Shown one piece after another: positions 1 to 8,744 of a DNA stretch of 64,000 nucleotides. Origin of the DNA: Bordetella genomosp. 9 (lineage in GTDB: Bacteria > Pseudomonadota > Gammaproteobacteria > Burkholderiales > Burkholderiaceae_B). The notes under the pieces were generated by a model, which saw only the letters and a list, made by a program, of their open reading frames with translations, was not told where the DNA came from and searched no databases. Where the stretch lies: assembly GCF_002261425.1 (NCBI RefSeq), contig NZ_NEVJ01000003.1:496001-560000 (forward strand). Direction: 5' to 3'. Position 1 is the first letter of the stretch. Every line of letters starts with the position of its first letter. The translations under genes and the position numbers were made by a program.

Positions 1-111
1 ATGAATGCCTTCCTGTCCAGCATCAAGGCGGACGGCAGCCTGAACGCGATCTCGGAAAAGTGGATGCAGCAGCCGTTGTCGCCCGACCTGCTGCAGGCGG
101 GCGCCAAGTAA
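1..111 (+). CDS. C-terminal fragment, probable amino-acid ABC solute-binding protein
   Basis: Only the last 36 codons lie in the window; the stop TAA is at 109-111 and the gene begins to the left of base 1, so the ATG at base 1 is probably internal. The visible tail (with LNAISEKWMQQP) resembles the C-terminal helix of periplasmic binding proteins of the polar amino-acid ABC family, which often end in a similar I-S-x-K-W stretch. This is inference from a short piece. It converges with the XRE regulator after an 18-base gap. Confidence 0.5.
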   Translation: MNAFLSSIKADGSLNAISEKWMQQPLSPDLLQAGAK

Positions 112-129
112 GAGCGGTCGGAAGGGTGG

Positions 130-1005
130 TCAAGCGCGGGCCAGGATGCGGCGCCGGACGAAATCGGCGGCGCGCTGGCCGGTCATGACCTCGGACCACA
201 AATCGTTGGCCAGCTGGCGGTGCAGGCGCAAGGCTTCGGCATCCTGCGAGATCGTGCCGATCCCCCGCCACACGTTCAGCTGCGGGCCCACCCGAAACGG
301 GCTGGTCAGCGAAAACGTGGTGTCCGCCTGGCGTATGACGGAAAAACTCGTCGTGGGCAGCCTGTCGAAAAGTATGCCGATCTGCACGCCCATCGGCGGG
401 GATTCCAGCAGTTGAGCCACATGTTCCAACTCATGGAGCACCATGTTCCGATGGGCTTCCCGCAGCGCCGGGCTGGCGTCCTCGTCCTCCAGCCCCTGTT
501 CGCTGAACTGGACGAGTTCCGGCAGCGACAGCACGTTGGTGATGGCGGGACGGCGTTGCAGGTACTGCGCCTTGCGCAATTTGAGTATCGACATGAGCGC
601 GTCGATGTCGGTGCGCGCGCGGGCCGGACGCCGTGTGGCCGTGGCACGCGTGGACAGCGCCTGCCGCAGCAGCGTGTCGTAGCCGTCGGACGTCAGCAGG
701 TACACGATGGGGCCGAAAGCCACGAAGATATGTTCGGCGCGCGCCTCGATCTGGCGCAGCCGCTCGAAGTACGCCAGCGCCGACGCCACGTACTCGACGC
801 CGACGCCCAGCAGGGTTTCGAGCGGCACGTCCAGCAGCCGCGCCACGCGCATCAGCACGTCCAGCCGGCCTATGCCCTGCGCCTCCATGCGGTAGACGGA
901 GGCGCGCGACACGTTCAGGCGTACACCCAGCGCATCCGCGCTCAGTCCCGCGCCGATGCGGTACGCGCGCAGGCGCATGCCGATTTCCAGCAACTTCGGA
1001 TCCAT
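130..1005 (-). CDS. XRE-family transcriptional regulator
   Basis: 291 residues. An N-terminal Cro/C1-type helix-turn-helix spans about residues 9-66 (RLRAYRIGAGLSADALG, then NVSRASVYRMEAQG as the recognition region). The remaining 220 residues have no domain I can name; they contain a basic Arg/Ala-rich stretch near 120-130 and are presumably a sensing or dimerisation part. It is divergent from the amidohydrolase at 1134, with 128 bases between, so control of that gene and its MmgE/PrpD partner is the simplest guess. Upstream of its ATG a GAGGAAA element lies about 12 bases away, a loose ribosome site. Confidence 0.8.
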   Translation of the reverse strand: MDPKLLEIGMRLRAYRIGAGLSADALGVRLNVSRASVYRMEAQGIGRLDVLMRVARLLDVPLETLLGVGVEYVASALAYFERLRQIEARAEHIFVAFGPIVYLLTSDGYDTLLRQALSTRATATRRPARARTDIDALMSILKLRKAQYLQRRPAITNVLSLPELVQFSEQGLEDEDASPALREAHRNMVLHELEHVAQLLESPPMGVQIGILFDRLPTTSFSVIRQADTTFSLTSPFRVGPQLNVWRGIGTISQDAEALRLHRQLANDLWSEVMTGQRAADFVRRRILARA

Positions 1006-1133
1006 GCTTCGCGACGTTTCCTCGATGATGCCCGGATCGCGCCGGTCTCACCGGATGCGACAGGAACAGTTCGGAAGCTTATAGAGCACGCCATGTCGAA
1101 AGTAAATCCACATTCACACCAGGAGACCGCGCC

Positions 1134-2498
1134 ATGGTGGATCTGATCATCGCGGGTGGCCATGCTGTCATCGGCGACGCGGTCGTGCAGGCCGACATCG
1201 CCATCGACGCGGGGCGCATCGTCGCGATCGGCGCATTGACCGGGCTGCCCGGCGCGCGCAGGGTCATCGATGCCGAAGGCCTGCACGTGCTGCCCGGCGC
1301 CATCGATTGCCACGTGCATTTCCGCGACCCGGGCTCGACCTACAAGGAAAACTGGCGGACGGGGTCGAGCGCCGCCGCGGCCGGCGGCGTGACGACCGTG
1401 ATGGACATGCCCAATACGGATCCGCCCACCGCCAATCGCGAGGCGCTGGTGCGCAAGCGCGAGCGGGCGGCGGCCTTGTCCCTGGTCGATTGGGGCCTGT
1501 ACGGCGTGCTCGACAGCAGCAGCCTGCCGCATCTGGAGGCCCTGGTCGAAGACGGCATCGCCGGCTTCAAGTGCTTCATGACGGAGAACACCGGCGACCT
1601 GGAGTCGCCGGACGACGGCGTGGTCTACGAAGGCCTGGAGCGCCTGGCCCGGCTGGGCGTGCGCTGCTCCGTCCACGCCGAGAATGCCGCCATCATGCAG
1701 CATCGCCGGCGCCAGTTCATCGAAGCGGGGCGCACCGACGCCCGCGCGCACGAGGAGTCTCGCCCCGAGGTCTGCGAGATCGAGGCGATCGGGCGCGTTA
1801 CGGCGCTCGCCCAAGCGGCGTGCGCGGCTGTGCACATCGCCCACGTGAGCTCCGCCGGCGGCGTGCAGGCCATACGGCATGCACTGGCGCAGGGCGTCGA
1901 CATGACGGCGGAGACCTGTCCGCACTACCTGCTGTTCGGCCTGCCCGAGATCGACAGCCTGTCCGGGATGGTCAGGGTCAATCCTCCCATACGGGGCGGC
2001 GCGCACGCCGACGCGTTGTGGGCCGCGCTGCTGGACGGCACCATAGGCATGATCGCCACCGACCATGCGCCGCATACCGAGGAAGAAAAACGCAACCCGG
2101 ATATCTGGCAATGCTGCCGCGGCATGATAGGGCTGGAAACGCAGATGCCCGTCATGCTGACCGAATCGCAGCGCGGCCGGATGAGCTTGCCGGCATACGT
2201 GCGCTGGAGCGCGCTGGCCCCGGCGCTTGCCTGGGGGCTTTATCCGCGCAAAGGGCACATCGGCGTCGGCGCCGATGCGGACTTCGCCATCGTCGATATG
2301 GAAGGCGCGTATCGGATCGACCAGTCCGCGCTGCATTCGCTGAACCGCATTTCGCCCTGGCACGGGCGTTTCGTCACGGCGCGGCCGGTGCACACCCTGG
2401 TGCGCGGGAACGTGGTGATGTGGGACCGGCGCGTGGTCGGCGAGCCGGGATGGGGCAGGGGGATCGCCCCCGACTGGCGCAGGTCGTCCCATGGATGA
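1134..2498 (+). CDS. Cyclic amidohydrolase, allantoinase/dihydroorotase type
   Basis: 454 residues, the usual length for AllB-type enzymes. The dinuclear-metal TIM-barrel motifs are all present: DCHVHFRDPG (H60, H62), the bridging carboxylated lysine in GFKCFM (K146, the same number as in E. coli allantoinase), H181 in SVHAEN, H237 in HIAHVSS, and D310 in ATDHAPH. It should hydrolyse a cyclic amide (allantoin, hydantoin or dihydroorotate-like); the FKCF context favours allantoinase over pyrimidine biosynthesis, and no other purine or pyrimidine genes are nearby. AGGAG stands 9 bases before the ATG. Its last codons overlap the next gene by 8 bases, implying translational coupling. Confidence 0.85.
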   Translation: MVDLIIAGGHAVIGDAVVQADIAIDAGRIVAIGALTGLPGARRVIDAEGLHVLPGAIDCHVHFRDPGSTYKENWRTGSSAAAAGGVTTVMDMPNTDPPTANREALVRKRERAAALSLVDWGLYGVLDSSSLPHLEALVEDGIAGFKCFMTENTGDLESPDDGVVYEGLERLARLGVRCSVHAENAAIMQHRRRQFIEAGRTDARAHEESRPEVCEIEAIGRVTALAQAACAAVHIAHVSSAGGVQAIRHALAQGVDMTAETCPHYLLFGLPEIDSLSGMVRVNPPIRGGAHADALWAALLDGTIGMIATDHAPHTEEEKRNPDIWQCCRGMIGLETQMPVMLTESQRGRMSLPAYVRWSALAPALAWGLYPRKGHIGVGADADFAIVDMEGAYRIDQSALHSLNRISPWHGRFVTARPVHTLVRGNVVMWDRRVVGEPGWGRGIAPDWRRSSHG

Positions 2499-3915
2499 AG
2501 CCGGCTGCGCGATGCGTCGACTCTGCCAGTGGGCGTCCGCCACCAGGCCGGATGCCGTTCCGGCCGACGTGGCAGAGCGCGTCGCCATGGTCGCCGCCGA
2601 TACGATCGCCTGCGCGTTGGGCGCGGCGGACGATGCGGAGCTACAGGCCTGGACTCGCGATGCCGGAGGCGGCGTGTCCACGGGCGGGATGTCCGCCGTT
2701 GCAGTACCTACCAGCGATGCGCGCAAGGCTGGTTACTCCCTGCGCGCCTGCACCGTCCTCGGCCAGCCGGACCTGCGCCTGCCGCCGGCCAGCGCCGCCG
2801 CGCGCAACGCCATCGCCGCCAACTGGATGCAGCTGGACGAAGGGCATCATCACCTGATGTGCCACGCTGGCATCTATTGCGTCCCGGCGGCGCTGGCCGA
2901 ATGCGAAGCCGCCCACCATGACCTGGGGCTCTTCCTGCACGCCATCGCCCTGGGCTACGAAGTGACCTGCCGCCTGGCCCGCGCCTGGACCTTCGGCGCC
3001 GCCCCCGTCCATCCGCATGCCTTGTGGAGCGGGCTGGGCGCGACCGCCACGGTCGGCATCCTGCGCGGGCTGGACGGCGATACCCTGCACCAGGCGTTGC
3101 TGCATGCCGCCACGCTGGCCGCGCCACGGCCCTTCGCCATCGTGGCCGATGGCGGCCTCGCCGCCAATCTCTGGGTCGGTGCCGGGGTTGAACATGCGTT
3201 CACGTGCGTCGCCTGGGCGCAAGGCGGGCTGCCCGCGCCCGATCATGCCCTGGCGCGCCTGGGTGACATGCTGCATGTACACGCCGATACCTCGGCATAC
3301 ACGGCCGACCTGGGCGACGCCTGGGCCATCCGCCAAAACTATTTCAAGGTGCTGCCCTGCGCCGGCCAGAGCCATGCCTCGCTGGAAGCTCTGATGGAAG
3401 TCCGCGCGAAAGTATTGGCGCGCGCATCGGGCGCGTGCGACGAATCGGTCCATATCGACGCCGAGGTCCACGACTTCGCGGTCGGCATGGACCAGCGCGA
3501 CGTCCGGACCAGCCTGGCGGCGCGCTTTTCCATCCCCCATCTGCTTGCCGTCGCCTGGCTGCATGGCAGGACCGACGCCGACGCACTGGGCGCCGGCTTC
3601 CTGCGCGATGCGAGCGTGGCCCGTCTGCGCCATGCCATACGGCTGCGCCCGCTGCGGCCGGCGCTACCGCCGCCGCATCACCGAGCGGCACGGGTGACGG
3701 TGACGCTGCGCGACGGGTCGTCGATCCAGGCCGACTGCCCGGCCCCGCTGGGCAGCCAGGCACGGCCGCTCACGGCGGCGGACGTGGGCAGGAAGTGCGC
3801 CGAGCTGCCGCGCGGACATCATGTCGCCTTGCTGGATGCGTTATTGCGTCCTGATCGGGCCAGTCACGCCGCACGCGCCATGACGATACGAAGCCTGGTG
3901 CAATCCGACGGCTAG
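2491..3915 (+). CDS. MmgE/PrpD family protein
   Basis: 474 residues, close to the family's 450-480. The family includes 2-methylcitrate dehydratase (PrpD), cis-aconitate decarboxylase and many catabolic dehydratases or isomerases of unknown substrate. Family-like stretches are the helical N-terminal half with ALGYEVTCRLARAW (about 150-163) and the middle segment with NYFKVLPCAGQSHASLEAL (about 284-302). No methylcitrate synthase or lyase is adjacent, so a propionate role is unlikely. Overlap with the amidohydrolase suggests both act on one compound, for example ring opening followed by elimination. The stop codon shares CTAG with the converging sulfatase stop at 3912. Confidence 0.8.
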   Translation: MDEAGCAMRRLCQWASATRPDAVPADVAERVAMVAADTIACALGAADDAELQAWTRDAGGGVSTGGMSAVAVPTSDARKAGYSLRACTVLGQPDLRLPPASAAARNAIAANWMQLDEGHHHLMCHAGIYCVPAALAECEAAHHDLGLFLHAIALGYEVTCRLARAWTFGAAPVHPHALWSGLGATATVGILRGLDGDTLHQALLHAATLAAPRPFAIVADGGLAANLWVGAGVEHAFTCVAWAQGGLPAPDHALARLGDMLHVHADTSAYTADLGDAWAIRQNYFKVLPCAGQSHASLEALMEVRAKVLARASGACDESVHIDAEVHDFAVGMDQRDVRTSLAARFSIPHLLAVAWLHGRTDADALGAGFLRDASVARLRHAIRLRPLRPALPPPHHRAARVTVTLRDGSSIQADCPAPLGSQARPLTAADVGRKCAELPRGHHVALLDALLRPDRASHAARAMTIRSLVQSDG

Positions 3916-5246
3916 AACGTCGCCTGCGGCAATTGCCGCTTGTCGAACACCAGGTGCGCCTGCGCGTCCTCCGGAATGGGCGGCAGGCTGGCGTCCCACG
4001 CCCGCCACGCCTCCATCAGTTCCGCCAGCTTGCCCGGTTCCCGATCGCGCAGGTTGGCCCGCTCCCGTTCATCCCTGGACAGGTCGAACAGGTAGGGGAT
4101 CCCTTCCACCTGGAGAAACTTCCAGTTGCCGCGGATCAGGGCACGTTGGTCACGATGCTTCATTCGCCAGCAAAGATCGCGCTGGACGGCCGGCGCGTGC
4201 CCGCGTAGCGCTGGCAGCAGCGATACGCCGTCCAGCGGGTAGCCTGGCGCCGCGCCCACGCCGGCGGCATCCAGGAAGGTCGCGGTCCAGTCCATGGTCA
4301 TGTGCGGCAGGTCGCTGAGCTCGCCACGGGGCAGGCCATTCGGCCAGCTCGCCAGTACCGGCACCCGTATGCCGCCTTCCAGCAGGTCCATCTTCTGGCC
4401 CACGAAGGGCCAGTTGTTGGAAAAACGTTCGCCCCCGTTGTCGCTGGTGAAGACGATGAAGGTGTCGTCCAGGACGCCTTTCTTTTCCAGGGCGGCAACG
4501 ATCCAGCCTATGCCTTCGTCCATGTGATGGATCATGCGCTGATAGGTGCGTATCGAGCCGCCGTCCAGGTGCTTGCCTATGCCGGCGATGCGCCGGGATT
4601 CGTCGGCGTCCTCGCGGGTCAGCCATGGCCAGTGCGGCGCGCTGTAGTGCAGGCTCAGGCAGAATGGCCGCGCGTCATCCGCGGCGTCGATGTAGTCGCA
4701 GGCGCGCCGGCTCAGCAGGTCGGTCAGATAGCCCTCGCGTTCGATGGGCTGGTCGTTCTCCCACAGGTCGGGCCGGCCGCGCGGATCGCAATGGGCGAAG
4801 TAATCGGATCCGCCTGCGTGGAAGCCGAAGAAATAGTCGTATCCGGATTTCGTGGGCCCGAAGAGCGGCGGCGGCCCCAGGTGCCATTTACCGATCAATG
4901 CGGTGTCGTATCCCGCCGCGCCCAGCAGGGAAGGGAATGTCGGATGCTCCGGCGGCAGTCCTAGCACCTTGTCGTCCCGCATGACCGTGGGCAGGGGCTC
5001 TTCGGCGCCGCCGCGCAGCCGGTACTGCCACCTGCCGGTGATCAGCGCGAAACGGGTGGGCGAGCAGACGGCGGAATTCGAATAGCCGCGCGTGAAGCGC
5101 ACGCCGCGTTGCGCAAGCCGGTCCAGGTTCGGCGAAATATTGGCCGGCCTGTTGCGTTCGTCCATGGCGCCGGTACAGCCGAGGTCGGCATAGCCCAGGT
5201 CATCGGCCAGGATGAAAATGAAATTGGGGCGTCTGGATGGTGTCAT
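3912..5246 (-). CDS. Type I sulfatase (formylglycine-dependent)
   Basis: 444 residues. The first metal site is the canonical ADDLG (D15, D16); the activation motif is C61-S-P-T-R followed by FALITGRW, so C61 is expected to be oxidised to formylglycine. GKWHLG and FTSDNGGE supply further active-site residues, and the sulfate-binding lysine is in QKMDLLEGG. No signal peptide is obvious, so it is probably cytoplasmic. It is the last gene of a leftward operon (sulfatase 6254-7603, Bug 5253-6212, this gene; gaps 41 and 6 bases). Maturation could be provided by the FGE at 20052. Unlike the other two sulfatases here it keeps all canonical residues. The substrate is unknown. Confidence 0.88.
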   Translation of the reverse strand: MTPSRRPNFIFILADDLGYADLGCTGAMDERNRPANISPNLDRLAQRGVRFTRGYSNSAVCSPTRFALITGRWQYRLRGGAEEPLPTVMRDDKVLGLPPEHPTFPSLLGAAGYDTALIGKWHLGPPPLFGPTKSGYDYFFGFHAGGSDYFAHCDPRGRPDLWENDQPIEREGYLTDLLSRRACDYIDAADDARPFCLSLHYSAPHWPWLTREDADESRRIAGIGKHLDGGSIRTYQRMIHHMDEGIGWIVAALEKKGVLDDTFIVFTSDNGGERFSNNWPFVGQKMDLLEGGIRVPVLASWPNGLPRGELSDLPHMTMDWTATFLDAAGVGAAPGYPLDGVSLLPALRGHAPAVQRDLCWRMKHRDQRALIRGNWKFLQVEGIPYLFDLSRDERERANLRDREPGKLAELMEAWRAWDASLPPIPEDAQAHLVFDKRQLPQATF

Positions 5247-5252
5247 GCCGAG

Positions 5253-6212
5253 CTACTGCAGGACGATGTTCGCTTTTTTGGCGATCATGCGGGATTGTTC
5301 GATGCTGGCGCGGGCGAAGGCGGTGGGATCCTGGGCGTCCTTGCCTGGGGCGTCCAGTCCGCTTGCCTTGAGCAGCGTCAGGATCTGCGGCGTTCGCAGC
5401 GCGTCGTCGACCGCCTGCCTGAATTTCAGGGTGACGGCATCCGGCGTACCGGCCGGCATTGCCGCGACGTACCACTGGGTCAGCTTGAAATCGGCGATGC
5501 CCGCTTCCTGGAAAGTCGGCACGTCGGGGAGCGAAGCGACCCGGTAGGGTGAAGTCACCGCATAGGCGATCAGCTTGCCGTCCAGCACCTGGGGCAGGAC
5601 GGTGGACACGCCCAGGAAGCCCAGGTTGACCTGTCCGCCCATGACGTTGGCCAGGGCCTGGGTGCCGCCCTTGTAGGGGACATGGACCATCTGCGCGTGC
5701 AGCGCCAGGTTGAACATGGCGCCGGCGATGTGCTGGCCGGTGCCCACGCCTGAACTTGCATAGGTGTAGGTGGCGGGCGCCTTTTCGATGGCCGCCCGCA
5801 GCAGCTTGAAGTCGGCAGGGCCGTTCCTGCTCCCCACCATGACGACCGCGCCTTCGGCAAGGGTGGCGACGCCGACCAGCTTTTCGCCGATTTCCAGGCC
5901 ATCGTCCTCGCGCAGGATGGGCCCGGGAACAGTGACCAGGGTGTAGCCGTCAGGCTTGGCCCTGGCCACCGCCGCGAGCGCGATCGCTCCCGCGGCGCCG
6001 GCCTTGTTTTCGACGACGATGTTCTGCTTCAGCGTCGCGCCGACCTGCTGGGCGATCGCGCGCGTGATGACGTCCACCGATCCGCCGGCGCTGAACCCCA
6101 CGAGCCAGGTGATGGGTTTTTCGTCCGGCCACGCCGGCTCGGCGCGCGCCACCGCCGTGGTGGTGGCGGCCACGACCACGCTGGCATGAATCAGCATTCT
6201 GGAAAGCTTCAA
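5253..6212 (-). CDS. Bug/TTT-family periplasmic solute-binding protein
   Basis: 319 residues with an N-terminal signal peptide ending near VARAEP (about residue 24). The Bug fold is recognised by WLVGFSAGGSVDVITR, VVENKAGAAG, KPDGYTLV, VPYKGGTQAL and LPDVPTFQEAG. These proteins bind carboxylates or amides for tripartite tricarboxylate transporters, but no TctA/TctB membrane subunit is present in the window. Being sandwiched between two sulfatase genes suggests that it binds a sulfated or desulfated organic acid; this is inference from position only. Confidence 0.9.
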   Translation of the reverse strand: MKLSRMLIHASVVVAATTTAVARAEPAWPDEKPITWLVGFSAGGSVDVITRAIAQQVGATLKQNIVVENKAGAAGAIALAAVARAKPDGYTLVTVPGPILREDDGLEIGEKLVGVATLAEGAVVMVGSRNGPADFKLLRAAIEKAPATYTYASSGVGTGQHIAGAMFNLALHAQMVHVPYKGGTQALANVMGGQVNLGFLGVSTVLPQVLDGKLIAYAVTSPYRVASLPDVPTFQEAGIADFKLTQWYVAAMPAGTPDAVTLKFRQAVDDALRTPQILTLLKASGLDAPGKDAQDPTAFARASIEQSRMIAKKANIVLQ

Positions 6213-6253
6213 TTTCGACCCCTTGGATTATTTGTATCTTGGTGACGCCAGGC

Positions 6254-7603
6254 TCAATCTTCCTGCCCGGGCGGCGTATTCGGAAAGGCCTTCACGCTGT
6301 CGTTGAACGCCTTGACCAGTCTCAGCATCGGCCCCATGACCCAGGTATTGAACACCAGGACATCGGTTTCTTCCTTGGGATCGCGGGTGATATTGAACAG
6401 GTAAGGCGACTCCAGCTTTCCTTTGCCTTCGTTCACCTCGGGCTCCCAGTAGAAATGGAGTTTCCAGTCGCGCCATTTGACGGCGCGCAGTTCCTGCTTG
6501 ATGTAGAACGGAAAACCCTCGCGCGCCGACTTGGGGTTGCCGTCCGCGCTCGTCAGGAACGATAGCTGGTCGACACCGTCGATGGGACGGTCGGTCGGGA
6601 CTTCTGCGCCCGCCACCTTCGCCAGGGTGGTGAAGATATCCGTTACGTGCATGATCTCATTGCTGATCCTGCCAGGCCTGATCCTGCCCGGCCAGCGTGC
6701 GATGAAGGGCACGCGCAGGCTGCCTTCCATGGCGGTGTGGTATGTCCCGCGCCACGGCCCCGCGGTACCGCGATAAGGCGCCCGGAACTCGGGCCCGTTA
6801 TCGCTGCAGAAAATGAACAGCGTGTCCTCCGCGACCCCCAGGCTATCCACCGCGTCGATGATCTGCCCGACGCGATGGTCCATTTCCATCATGGAATCGG
6901 CGAAGTCGCCGTTGCCCGACCTGCCGGCGAAGTCGGGATGGGGAAGGGTGGGGAAATGCAGGTGGATCAGGGGCAGGTACAGGAAGAACGGGACGCCGCG
7001 GCCGTGGTTGTCCTTCATGAACGCAACGGCGCGATCGACCAGGTCGGCATCGATGCCCCGGCGGGAATCCAGGTCGTAGACCTTGATCTTCTCCGATGGA
7101 TTTCCCGCCTGGCCGGCCATGATGTAAGGAATGTCCGCCACGTCGGGATCGAACCCGACCGTCGAGGTGAACTGGCTTTCGTCGGTCGTGCGGGGTATGC
7201 CGAACCATTCATCGAAACCACGATCCGAGGGATAGCGTCCGGGTATATCGCCCAGGTGCCATTTGCCGTAGTGCGCGGTGGCGTAGCCCTGCTTTTTCAG
7301 CAACTGCGGCAGAGTGACTTCCCAGCGCGTCAGCCCCTGCGGAAGGCCGGGCGGCACGCTTTGCAGGCTCCCTGTCCTGATGGGATGGCGCCCTGTCATC
7401 AGCGCGGACCGGGTCGGCACGCAATCGCTTTCGACATTGAAATTCTGCAACAGCAGGCCCTGGCGGGCCAGCGCGTCGATGCGCGGCGTCGGCGCGCCAC
7501 GCAGGGCGCCGCCCCCGTAGCAGCCCAATTCGCCCCAGCCGAGGTTGTCGGCCACGATCAATACGATATTCGGCGCTGCCAAGATGATTCCCGTGGATGC
7601 CAT
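6254..7603 (-). CDS. Type I sulfatase, variant active site
   Basis: 449 residues. The activation motif is C61-V-P-T-R followed by SALMTGR, with GKWHLG and CSDNGPE further on. Two changes from the canonical site: the first metal pair reads ADN (D19, N20) instead of D-D, and the position of the sulfate-binding lysine (five residues before EG) is tyrosine in TYHTAMEGS. The same two changes occur in the sulfatase at 18680, and both share the stretch GELGCYGGG, so they are close paralogues. First gene of the leftward sulfatase operon. Repeats of CGGGAAT and its complement surround its start (7587-7678). I saw no strong ribosome site; the ATG at 7603 gives the expected N-terminus. Confidence 0.85.
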   Translation of the reverse strand: MASTGIILAAPNIVLIVADNLGWGELGCYGGGALRGAPTPRIDALARQGLLLQNFNVESDCVPTRSALMTGRHPIRTGSLQSVPPGLPQGLTRWEVTLPQLLKKQGYATAHYGKWHLGDIPGRYPSDRGFDEWFGIPRTTDESQFTSTVGFDPDVADIPYIMAGQAGNPSEKIKVYDLDSRRGIDADLVDRAVAFMKDNHGRGVPFFLYLPLIHLHFPTLPHPDFAGRSGNGDFADSMMEMDHRVGQIIDAVDSLGVAEDTLFIFCSDNGPEFRAPYRGTAGPWRGTYHTAMEGSLRVPFIARWPGRIRPGRISNEIMHVTDIFTTLAKVAGAEVPTDRPIDGVDQLSFLTSADGNPKSAREGFPFYIKQELRAVKWRDWKLHFYWEPEVNEGKGKLESPYLFNITRDPKEETDVLVFNTWVMGPMLRLVKAFNDSVKAFPNTPPGQED

Positions 7604-7678
7604 GGATACCCGGGAATATAGGAGCCCAGACGCCGTCGTTCATTCCCGCTCGTGCAGGATTCGATTCCTGACGGGAAT
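7587..7678. promoter_or_regulatory. Two inverted pairs of ATTCCCG/CGGGAAT, candidate operator
   Basis: ATTCCCG at 7587-7593 and CGGGAAT at 7611-7617 form one inverted pair (17-base spacer); ATTCCCG at 7642-7648 and CGGGAAT at 7672-7678 form a second (23-base spacer) that encloses CAGGA (7655-7659) and TCCTG (7666-7670). They lie over and just upstream of the start of the leftward sulfatase operon. The regular repetition suggests a regulator-binding site; which regulator is unknown. Confidence 0.4.
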
Positions 7679-7766
7679 TCTCGGGGTTAGTCCTGAAGGC
7701 TTTACCTGCCTGGCCCGTCGATGGGCGCGACCGGGCTACGCGATCGCGTGGCGAGACCGTTCGTCG

Positions 7767-8678
7767 TCAGCCGGCGTCCGGTCCGGCCAGCAGCTCACGC
7801 CAGCGCGGCAGTCGCCCCTTGGGATCCAGCTCGGCATGCAGGGACGCGCCTTTGCGGGCGAGCGCTTCCTGGATATCGGCGATGGAGGTGGCCAGGCCCG
7901 GATTCATGCCGATTTCCGTCAGCATCGCGGCGGCCTCCCGCATTTCCTCCGAGCGGCGTTGGCCGTGTTCCGAGACGCGGCCGATCAGGTAGGCTTCGTA
8001 GCCGTCATCCCAGCCGACGCTGGGAAAACTGGCGGCCATCGACGCCAATACGCGGTCGTCCACGCCGAAGTGGCGCGCGGCCAGCATGGACTGCACGCAC
8101 ATGGCCTCCATGCCCTTGATCATGATGCTGCGGCACAGCTTGATGGCGGAGGCCAGGCCGATGTCGTCGGCCACGGCTTCGCTGCGCATGCCCAATGCGT
8201 TGAGGCGCGTCGAGATGGCACGCGCCGACGGCCCGCCCAGCAACATGGGCACGCGGACGCCCTGCGGCGGAACGGGGGCCATGACCGCGGATTCGACGTA
8301 GTCGGCGCCGTGTTGCCGGATCAACACGCTGTTCTGCTGCTTGACCTTGGGAGAAACCGAATTCAGGTCGATGAAAACCTGGCCCGGCTTCATCAGGGGC
8401 GCGGCGCTGGCCGCGACGGCGCCGGCCTGGCTGGCGGTCACGGCCGAGAACACCAGCTCGGCGCCCGCCAGGCAGTCCGCCAGGGACGCCGCCACGCGGG
8501 CGCCGCTGTTCTTCGCCCGGGTGGCGATCGCCTCGCGTGTGGCAGGATTCTCCAGCTTGATGTCATGGATGGCGACAGGGCAGCCTTGCTCGGACAGGGC
8601 CTTGGCGAAGATGGGGCCGACTTCGCCGAAGCCTACGATGGCCACGGCGGGCGGGTTGTTGCGCTTGGGTTCTTGCAT
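7767..8678 (-). CDS. NAD(P)-dependent oxidoreductase, 6-phosphogluconate-dehydrogenase-like (DUF1932)
   Basis: 303 residues. A Rossmann fold opens with AIVGFGEVGPIF (about 12-23) and the substrate loop reads IDLNSVSPKVKQQ, where hydroxyisobutyrate-type dehydrogenases have a similar D-x-S/N-x-x-S/P stretch. The helical C-terminal half, with SAIKLCRSIMIKGMEA, matches the DUF1932 type. It probably oxidises a hydroxy acid. GGAGC stands 8-9 bases before the ATG. It follows the DctA-type carrier by 66 bases and ends a leftward operon Bug-carrier-dehydrogenase, consistent with uptake and oxidation of a hydroxydicarboxylate. The substrate is inferred only from context. Confidence 0.8.
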   Translation of the reverse strand: MQEPKRNNPPAVAIVGFGEVGPIFAKALSEQGCPVAIHDIKLENPATREAIATRAKNSGARVAASLADCLAGAELVFSAVTASQAGAVAASAAPLMKPGQVFIDLNSVSPKVKQQNSVLIRQHGADYVESAVMAPVPPQGVRVPMLLGGPSARAISTRLNALGMRSEAVADDIGLASAIKLCRSIMIKGMEAMCVQSMLAARHFGVDDRVLASMAASFPSVGWDDGYEAYLIGRVSEHGQRRSEEMREAAAMLTEIGMNPGLATSIADIQEALARKGASLHAELDPKGRLPRWRELLAGPDAG

Positions 8679-8744
8679 GCGATGTGCTCCGTTGTGTCTT
8701 GAGGGATCGCGAGTCCGCGTATCCCAAGGATGTGTCTGGGTAAA

